Source: Helicobacter sp.
GTDB lineage: Bacteria > Campylobacterota > Campylobacteria > Campylobacterales > Helicobacteraceae
Length of the DNA stretch: 26,268 bases
NCBI RefSeq assembly: GCF_022511165.1
Contig: NZ_JAFLSB010000009.1
Span: forward strand, 20,898 to 47,165
Reading direction: 5' to 3'
Shown: positions 21,757 to 26,268 of the stretch, one piece after another
Position numbering within the stretch: the first letter of the stretch is position 1
How the letters are laid out: every line of letters starts with the position of its first letter
Made by a program: the position numbers and the translations under genes
The notes under the pieces: model-generated
What the model saw: the letters and a program-made list of their open reading frames with translations, nothing else
Databases searched by the model: none
Told to the model about the DNA's origin: nothing

Positions 21757-22707
21757 TTGAAAAGTAAAGATAGTGTTGCAAAAGCGATAAGCAATGAAAT
21801 GGAACTTGTAGATTTTAGAATCTATGAGGATAAAGATGGCGAAACATACGAGGGTGTGTATGGTATTAATGTCGCCAAGGTAGTGAGCATTGTTGATTAT
21901 CCAAGTGAGATTTTTGAAACTCCCGGTAGCCCCGAATATATGCTTGGTATGTTTGACTTGCGTGGTGATGTGCTACCACTCATTGATTTGACGCGCTGGA
22001 TGAATATCAAAACAAAAGAAGACTTGAAAATCCATAAAAAAGTGGTTGTTACAGAATTTAACAATAAGCAACTCGGCTTTGTTGTGCATTCAGCAAGGAG
22101 ACTTAGACGCGTGAGCTGGGCAGACATAGAATCTGCAATGTTTAGCGTAAGCAATGATGAACAAAGAAGCAAAATCACTGGCACAACGCGCATCGAAGAT
22201 GGGCGCACCTTGCTGATTTTAGACTTAGAGGGTATAGTTGATGATTTAAATTTGCATATGCCCGGCGGAGAAGAAGCCGATGTTGATCACTTTAAAGCTA
22301 CAATTAAATTTGATGGAAGTGTGCTTATTGTCGATGATAGTTCTATCGCACGCAAACTCTTGCGAAACATACTCACAGAAATTGGTTTTAATGTGATTGA
22401 TGAAAGCGATGGTGCATCTGCCCTTGAGAGATTAGAGCAGCTCTATCAACGTTGGGGCAATAGTATCACGCAAAATCTAAAGCTCATCATTTCCGATATA
22501 GAAATGCCTAGAATGGACGGATTACACTTTGGGGCGCAGGTAAAAGATGATGTGAGATTTAATAAGATACCATTCCTCTTCAATTCTTCTATTAGCCATA
22601 AGTCAAGTATTGATGAAGGAAAAAAAATAGGAGCAGATGGTTATTTGGTTAAATTTGATGCAAAAGTACTTTATGATGAAATAAGTAGAATTTTGCAAAA
22701 AAAATAG
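21757..22707 (+). CDS. cheV: chemotaxis coupling protein CheV (CheW–receiver)
   Basis: CheV joins a CheW-like coupling domain to a receiver domain and links chemoreceptors to CheA. The coupling domain covers about residues 15–165, with EGVYGINVAKVVSIVDYP and SPEYMLGMFDLRGDVLPLID. The receiver covers about 185–315, with LIVDDSSIARKLLRNIL, the phospho-Asp in IISDIEMPRMDG, and YLVKFD with the conserved Lys. It is probably the CheV3 type, from its place beside cheA. Start choice: a TTG at 21757 has GGAG 6 nt upstream, whereas the in-frame ATG at 21745 (four more residues, MEKH) has no ribosome site and would contain that GGAG. Either is possible. Confidence 0.93.
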   Translation: MKSKDSVAKAISNEMELVDFRIYEDKDGETYEGVYGINVAKVVSIVDYPSEIFETPGSPEYMLGMFDLRGDVLPLIDLTRWMNIKTKEDLKIHKKVVVTEFNNKQLGFVVHSARRLRRVSWADIESAMFSVSNDEQRSKITGTTRIEDGRTLLILDLEGIVDDLNLHMPGGEEADVDHFKATIKFDGSVLIVDDSSIARKLLRNILTEIGFNVIDESDGASALERLEQLYQRWGNSITQNLKLIISDIEMPRMDGLHFGAQVKDDVRFNKIPFLFNSSISHKSSIDEGKKIGADGYLVKFDAKVLYDEISRILQKK

Positions 22708-22713
22708 TAGAAT
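22708..22713 (+). promoter_or_regulatory. weak candidate -10 box before cheA
   Basis: TAGAAT just after the cheV stop, following an A8 run, would start transcription near 22720, with GAGGA before the cheA ATG. There is no TGn extension. It may be fortuitous; the cheV promoter alone could serve the operon. Confidence 0.2.
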
Positions 22714-22743
22714 ACTTTTTAAATTTTGTTATGAGGATTCACA

Positions 22744-25155
22744 ATGGATGATATGCAAGAAATAATGGAAGACTTTCTCGTTGAAGCCTTCGAAATGATA
22801 GAACAACTCGACCAAGACTTGGTGGAGCTTGAAAGTAACCCTGAAGATCTTGATTTGCTCAATAGAATCTTTAGAGTAGCCCACACGATTAAAGGCTCAA
22901 GCTCATTCTTAAATTTTGATATTCTCACCCGCCTCACACACAATATGGAAGATGTACTTAATAAAGCAAGAAAAGATGAGCTAAAAATTACCCCTGATAT
23001 AATGGACGTGGTATTGCATTCTGTGGATTTAATGAAGTCTCTGCTTGGCGCCATACGCGATAGTGGAACTGACGCAAATAGCGGTATTGACATTGAAGAT
23101 ACCGTTGTGCGCCTTCAAGCAATCTCTAATGGCAATGCACCAACAGCAGAAGCATCCGCACCTGCAGCGGCAGCTCCTGCTCCAGAAGCCCCTGCAGCTG
23201 CACCAAGTGCTCCAAGCGCGAATGCAAATAATCCTCTTGCTGATGAACCAGAACTTGATTATTCCAATATGAGCGGCGAAGAAGTCGAGGCAGAGATTGA
23301 ACGATTGCTTAAAAAACGACAAGAAGCAGACAAGCAAGCGCGTGCGGCACAAAAAGCGGCAGGAAATGCGGCACCTGTTCAAGCTCCAAAAGCTCCAGAT
23401 GCTGCACCTGCTTCCGCACCTGCAGCGGCAGCTCCTGCTCCTAAACCCGCTGCCCCCAAACCTGCACCTAAGCCAGCAGCGAAAAAAGCAGAAGGTGGCG
23501 AAAAGGCTCCTGCAGCGAATGTAGAACAAACTGTTCGTGTTGATGTGAAGCGACTTGACCACCTTATGAATCTTATCGGTGAGCTTGTGCTTGGTAAAAA
23601 CCGCTTGATTAAGATCTATGGCGATGTTGAAGAAAGATATGATGGCGAGAAATTCCTTGAAGAGCTTAATCAAGTAGTGGCTTCTATCTCATCTGTTACA
23701 ACCGATGTGCAACTTGCGGTAATGAAAACGCGTATGCAGCCAGTAGGCAAAGTGTTTAATAAATTTCCTCGTATGGTGCGCGACCTTTCTCGTGAGCTTA
23801 ATAAGAGCATTGACCTCATTATTACAGGTGAGGAAACAGAGCTTGATAAATCAATCGTGGAAGAAATCGGCGACCCACTTGTGCATATTATTCGTAACTC
23901 TTGCGACCACGGAGTTGAAACCCCAGAAGTGCGTGCAGCAGCAGGTAAGCCAGAGACTGGAACAGTGAATCTTAAAGCTTATAACGAAGGCAATCACATC
24001 GTCATTGAAATTAACGATGATGGCAAGGGCTTAGATGCAGAAATGCTCAAACAAAAAGCTATTGAAAAAGGACTTATTAGCGAGAGAGAAGCTGATACAA
24101 TGAGCGATAAAGAGGCTTTTGGACTTATCTTTAAGCCCGGTTTTTCTACCGCAGCAGCAATTACAAATGTATCAGGGCGCGGTGTTGGTATGGACGTGGT
24201 AAAAACCAATATCGAAAAGCTTAATGGTATCATTGATATAGAATCCGAAAAAGGTGTAGGCACAACGCAAAAGCTCAAAATCCCTCTTACACTTGCGATT
24301 ATCCAAGCCTTGCTTGTGGCAGTTCAAGAAGAATACTATGCGATTCCTCTTGCATCGGTAATTGAAACCGTGCGTGTAAGCCAAGATGAAATCTATACTG
24401 TTGATGGAAAAAGTGTGCTTCGTTTGCGCGATGAAGTTCTCCCTATTGTGCGTTTAGCTGATATTTTCAAGGTAGATTCTGTATTAGAGGGTTCAGGCGA
24501 TGTATATGTCGTTGTAATTGGCTTAGCAGAACAAAAAATGGGTGTGGTTGTGGATTATCTCGTAGGGCAAGAAGAAGTGGTTATTAAATCTCTTGGTTAT
24601 TATCTTAAAGGCACAGAGGGTATTGCAGGTGCATATGTGCGCGGTGATGGTAAGATTACGATGATTGTTGATGTAGCCGCAATGATGGAAATGGCAAAAG
24701 AAGTGAAAGTCAATATCACAAAAACTGCTGAAGAAAACACTGCAGCAAAAGCGAAACATTCTCCGTCTGATTATGTAGTGCTTGCTATCGATGATAGTAA
24801 TACCGATAGAGCGATTATGAAAAAATGTCTAAAACAGCTTGGTGTTACCGTGCTTGAAGCTTCAAATGGCTTAGATGGACTTGATATTGTCAAAAATGGA
24901 GATAAAAAACTTGATGCGGTGCTTGTGGATATTGAAATGCCTAAGATGGACGGCTATACTTTTGCCTCCGAAGTGCGCAAGTATAATAAATTTAAAAATC
25001 TCCCCCTTATTGCCGTTACAAGTAGAAATAGCAAAACTGACCGAATGAGAGGGGTAGAATCCGGTATGACAGAATATATCACAAAGCCTTACACGCCAGA
25101 ATATCTCGTCAATGTCGTCAAACGCAATATACACCTAGATACAGAGGGAGAATAA
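22744..25155 (+). CDS. cheA: chemotaxis histidine kinase CheA with C-terminal receiver (CheAY)
   Basis: Hybrid kinase of 803 residues. P1/Hpt has the phospho-acceptor His47 in FRVAHTIKGSSSF. Residues about 130–262 are two Pro/Ala-rich linkers flanking a charged helix (MSGEEVEAEIERLLKKRQEA); no clear P2 CheY-binding domain is seen. P3 begins near TVRVDVKRLDHLMNLIGELV. The P4 ATPase has the N box HIIRNSCDHG (381–390), NDDGKG and GRGVGMDVVK. The P5 CheW-like domain starts near LLVAVQEEYYAIPLASV. A receiver starts near residue 675 (VVLAIDDSNTD), with phospho-acceptor Asp729 in VLVDIEMPKMDG and ITKPYTPEYL. GAGGA lies before the ATG. This CheAY form is usual for Helicobacter and Campylobacter. Confidence 0.97.
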   Translation: MDDMQEIMEDFLVEAFEMIEQLDQDLVELESNPEDLDLLNRIFRVAHTIKGSSSFLNFDILTRLTHNMEDVLNKARKDELKITPDIMDVVLHSVDLMKSLLGAIRDSGTDANSGIDIEDTVVRLQAISNGNAPTAEASAPAAAAPAPEAPAAAPSAPSANANNPLADEPELDYSNMSGEEVEAEIERLLKKRQEADKQARAAQKAAGNAAPVQAPKAPDAAPASAPAAAAPAPKPAAPKPAPKPAAKKAEGGEKAPAANVEQTVRVDVKRLDHLMNLIGELVLGKNRLIKIYGDVEERYDGEKFLEELNQVVASISSVTTDVQLAVMKTRMQPVGKVFNKFPRMVRDLSRELNKSIDLIITGEETELDKSIVEEIGDPLVHIIRNSCDHGVETPEVRAAAGKPETGTVNLKAYNEGNHIVIEINDDGKGLDAEMLKQKAIEKGLISEREADTMSDKEAFGLIFKPGFSTAAAITNVSGRGVGMDVVKTNIEKLNGIIDIESEKGVGTTQKLKIPLTLAIIQALLVAVQEEYYAIPLASVIETVRVSQDEIYTVDGKSVLRLRDEVLPIVRLADIFKVDSVLEGSGDVYVVVIGLAEQKMGVVVDYLVGQEEVVIKSLGYYLKGTEGIAGAYVRGDGKITMIVDVAAMMEMAKEVKVNITKTAEENTAAKAKHSPSDYVVLAIDDSNTDRAIMKKCLKQLGVTVLEASNGLDGLDIVKNGDKKLDAVLVDIEMPKMDGYTFASEVRKYNKFKNLPLIAVTSRNSKTDRMRGVESGMTEYITKPYTPEYLVNVVKRNIHLDTEGE
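23155..23183 (+). repeat. 29-bp direct repeat, copy 1, in cheA linker
   Basis: This copy is identical to 23413–23441. It encodes a Pro/Ala-rich piece of the first linker. The copies are 258 bp apart (86 codons), so recombination or slippage between them would stay in frame. Confidence 0.9.
23413..23441 (+). repeat. 29-bp direct repeat, copy 2, in cheA linker
   Basis: Second perfect copy of the repeat at 23155–23183, lying in the second Pro/Ala linker on the other side of the charged helix. Base composition here is visibly more G+C rich than the surrounding gene. Confidence 0.9.
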
Positions 25156-25156
25156 G

Positions 25157-25651
25157 ATGAGTGAAAATAAACTAAAAGAAGTCCTTGATAAACAACAAAA
25201 TAAAGGCGAAAGTGCTGTTCCTATGGAGGAAACTCTCCATATCATCGGCTTTATGATTGGTAACGAAGAATTTGCCGTGCCAATCCTTAATGTAAAAGAA
25301 ATCATCAAGCCTATCGAATATACGCGTGTGCCAGCAGTGCCTAACTATGTGCTTGGAGTTTTTAACCTACGTGGAACTGTTTTGCCACTCATCTCTATGC
25401 GCCTTAAATTTGGCTTACCTGCAATCAAACAAGATGCGGATACGCGTTTTCTTGTTGTTACGCAAAAAGATGAGATGATTGGCTTTATGATTGATAAGCT
25501 TACAAGTGCTGTGCGTATCCCTGAAAGTGATATTGAAGCTATTCCTGAAACTTTTAATGAAAATCAAAATCTCTTGCAGGGTATCGGTAAGCGCGAAGAT
25601 CGCTTAATTACGATTTTAAATGTAGATAACCTCCTTAAACGCGACTTTTAA
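25157..25651 (+). CDS. cheW: chemotaxis coupling protein CheW
   Basis: CheW, 164 residues, couples CheA to the chemoreceptors. The domain is complete: FMIGNEEFAVPILNVKEIIK, TRVPAVPNYVLGVFNLRGTV followed by LPLISMRLKFG, RFLVVTQKDEMIGFMIDKLT and the C-terminal GIGKREDRLITILNVDNLL. A short charged tail (residues 1–25) precedes it. The ATG comes one base after the cheA stop, with GGGAG six bases upstream inside the cheA end. A strong hairpin terminator follows 13 nt after its stop, so it closes the chemotaxis operon. Confidence 0.97.
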   Translation: MSENKLKEVLDKQQNKGESAVPMEETLHIIGFMIGNEEFAVPILNVKEIIKPIEYTRVPAVPNYVLGVFNLRGTVLPLISMRLKFGLPAIKQDADTRFLVVTQKDEMIGFMIDKLTSAVRIPESDIEAIPETFNENQNLLQGIGKREDRLITILNVDNLLKRDF

Positions 25652-25664
25652 GCTTTATTCCCCC

Positions 25665-25699
25665 CTCTCCTCCTTTTTTCCAAAGGAGGAGAGACTTTT
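25665..25699 (+). terminator. strong rho-independent terminator after cheW
   Basis: A perfect 12-bp stem, CTCTCCTCCTTT (25665–25676) with AAAGGAGGAGAG (25682–25693), and a 5-nt loop, followed by ACTTTTT and further T-rich sequence. This is the clearest terminator in the window. Confidence 0.92.
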
Positions 25700-25739
25700 T
25701 ATTTGCTTTATTTGTCTTATTTTATTTTTTGTGCCTTTT

Positions 25740-25748
25740 TGATAGAAT
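25740..25748 (+). promoter_or_regulatory. extended -10 promoter for the terminal lipoprotein gene
   Basis: TGATAGAAT (TGn plus TAGAAT) follows a T-rich stretch and predicts a start near 25755 with a leader of about 24 nt containing AAGGA. A TATATT at 25756–25761 is an alternative but would place the start near 25768, at or after the ribosome site. The box overlaps one copy of the TAGAATCT octamer. Confidence 0.5.
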
Positions 25749-25778
25749 CTCCGCTTATATTTTACTCAAGGATTTATT

Positions 25779-26255
25779 ATGAGAATTTTATTGTGTATTT
25801 TGTGTAGCATATTTGTGGGTTGTGCTATTTTAAAGCCTGTGGATTCTAAAATATTTGCTGATATAAGTGGCTATAAATATGCCATTATTGGACAAACACA
25901 AACACTTAGCTCTAGTGTTGGCGGTGGTTTTATAGACTATGCTACTGGAGGAGGTATCAATATAGGCAAAAGCATAAATCCTAGTGATGTGATTACTGGA
26001 ATCCTCATTAAAAAGGGGCTTGTTATTGTAGATAAACCAAAAGATTCTAAGACATTGCTAGTGAAATATGGACAGGGCGATAAACGCAATGTTTTGGGAG
26101 GCTTAGGAGGATACACCCTAGAAGTTTCTATCCAAATGCTTGATGCCTTAACTCAAGAGCCACTTTTCCTCTGCACCGCCGAGGGGCAAGGAAGCACAGA
26201 AGCTGATGATTTACGAGAAGCCATTACGCGATGCTTAGGAGATTTTAATCCCTAG
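25779..26255 (+). CDS. small lipoprotein of unknown function
   Basis: I do not recognise the family. The 158-residue protein begins with a short signal peptide and lipobox (CSIFVGC), predicting lipidation at Cys15. The mature part starts with a strand (YKYAIIGQTQTLSSSVGGGF) and a glycine-rich piece (DYATGGGINIGKSI). Alpha/beta elements follow: INPSDVITGILIKKGLVIVD, TLLVKYGQGDK, GGYTLEVSIQMLDALTQEPL. A conserved-looking end, EGQGSTEADDLREAITRCL, completes it. The alternation of strands with a closing helix recalls small envelope lipoproteins of the DUF4136 type, but this is only a resemblance. AAGGA lies 6 nt before the ATG. It has its own promoter after the cheW terminator; no downstream gene is visible before the window ends. 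Confidence 0.72.
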   Translation: MRILLCILCSIFVGCAILKPVDSKIFADISGYKYAIIGQTQTLSSSVGGGFIDYATGGGINIGKSINPSDVITGILIKKGLVIVDKPKDSKTLLVKYGQGDKRNVLGGLGGYTLEVSIQMLDALTQEPLFLCTAEGQGSTEADDLREAITRCLGDFNP

Positions 26256-26268
26256 ATTCTATTTTCAT

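Noticed and set aside
23029..23673. Long Cys/Arg-rich open frame on the minus strand inside cheA
   Set aside because: It is the antisense of the Pro/Ala-rich linker; the Cys/Arg content comes from reversed GCA/CCT codons, and cheA on the other strand is certain.
1..26268. CRISPR array, tRNA, rRNA, insertion sequence or prophage
   Set aside because: No regularly spaced repeats, cloverleaf genes, transposase motifs or terminal inverted repeats were found by eye; the few direct repeats are inside genes.

Overview
The window comes from an AT-rich epsilonproteobacterium, almost certainly a Helicobacter of the enterohepatic type (H. hepaticus / H. cinaedi / H. bilis group). Two kinds of evidence point there. 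Several blocks have the gene content and order I remember from H. pylori: trkA-like–aroB–mscS–mtaB–ftsH-like–unknown (around HP0282–HP0287), DUF493–ybgC–SNF transporter (around HP0495–HP0497), hrcA–grpE–dnaK (HP0111–HP0109) and phosphoesterase–cheV–cheA–cheW (HP0394–HP0391). An arginine biosynthesis gene (argC) is also present, and H. pylori lacks that pathway. The locus numbers are from memory and were not looked up. The density is ordinary core-genome density: 24 protein genes, no tRNA, rRNA, IS element, CRISPR array or prophage that I can see, and no gene-free stretch over 300 bases.

Layout. 1–2024 (minus): a small lipoprotein gene overlapping a DUF4105 envelope protein that runs off the left edge; a 14-base homopolymer sits in their promoter region. 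2151–9989 (minus): a tightly packed six-gene operon with a TATAAT promoter at 10019–10024. It encodes a TrkA-domain protein, AroB, an MscS-type channel, the tRNA methylthiotransferase MtaB, an FtsH-like AAA protein that has lost its zinc-protease motif, and an unknown protein with a Ser-Leu-Lys-rich insert. 10048–11430 (minus): ybgC, a DUF493 gene and mqnA (futalosine menaquinone pathway). 11561–13994 (plus): a neurotransmitter-type sodium symporter and an asparaginase, starting from a promoter divergent to ybgC. 14214–17480 (minus): the hrcA–grpE–dnaK heat-shock operon, with a degenerate CIRCE operator over its -35 region. 17761–21739 (plus): a class II aldolase-fold protein without metal ligands, an aminoacyl-histidine dipeptidase, ArgC and an LpxH-like phosphoesterase. 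21757–25651 (plus): the chemotaxis core cheV–cheA–cheW, closed by a strong terminator. 25779–26255: another small lipoprotein.

Most notable points. (1) The octamer TAGAATCT/AGATTCTA occurs about 36 times by hand count, where roughly 1–2 would be expected. It appears on both strands, in all three reading frames and between genes, so it looks like a DNA-level motif. (2) Two proteins appear to be degenerate enzymes that kept their fold and genomic place (FtsH-like, aldolase-like). (3) A slippage-prone homopolymer lies beside a lipoprotein promoter. (4) A predicted leaderless transcript starts the aldolase-like gene. I saw no obviously new multi-gene system; the octamer is the best candidate for something undescribed.
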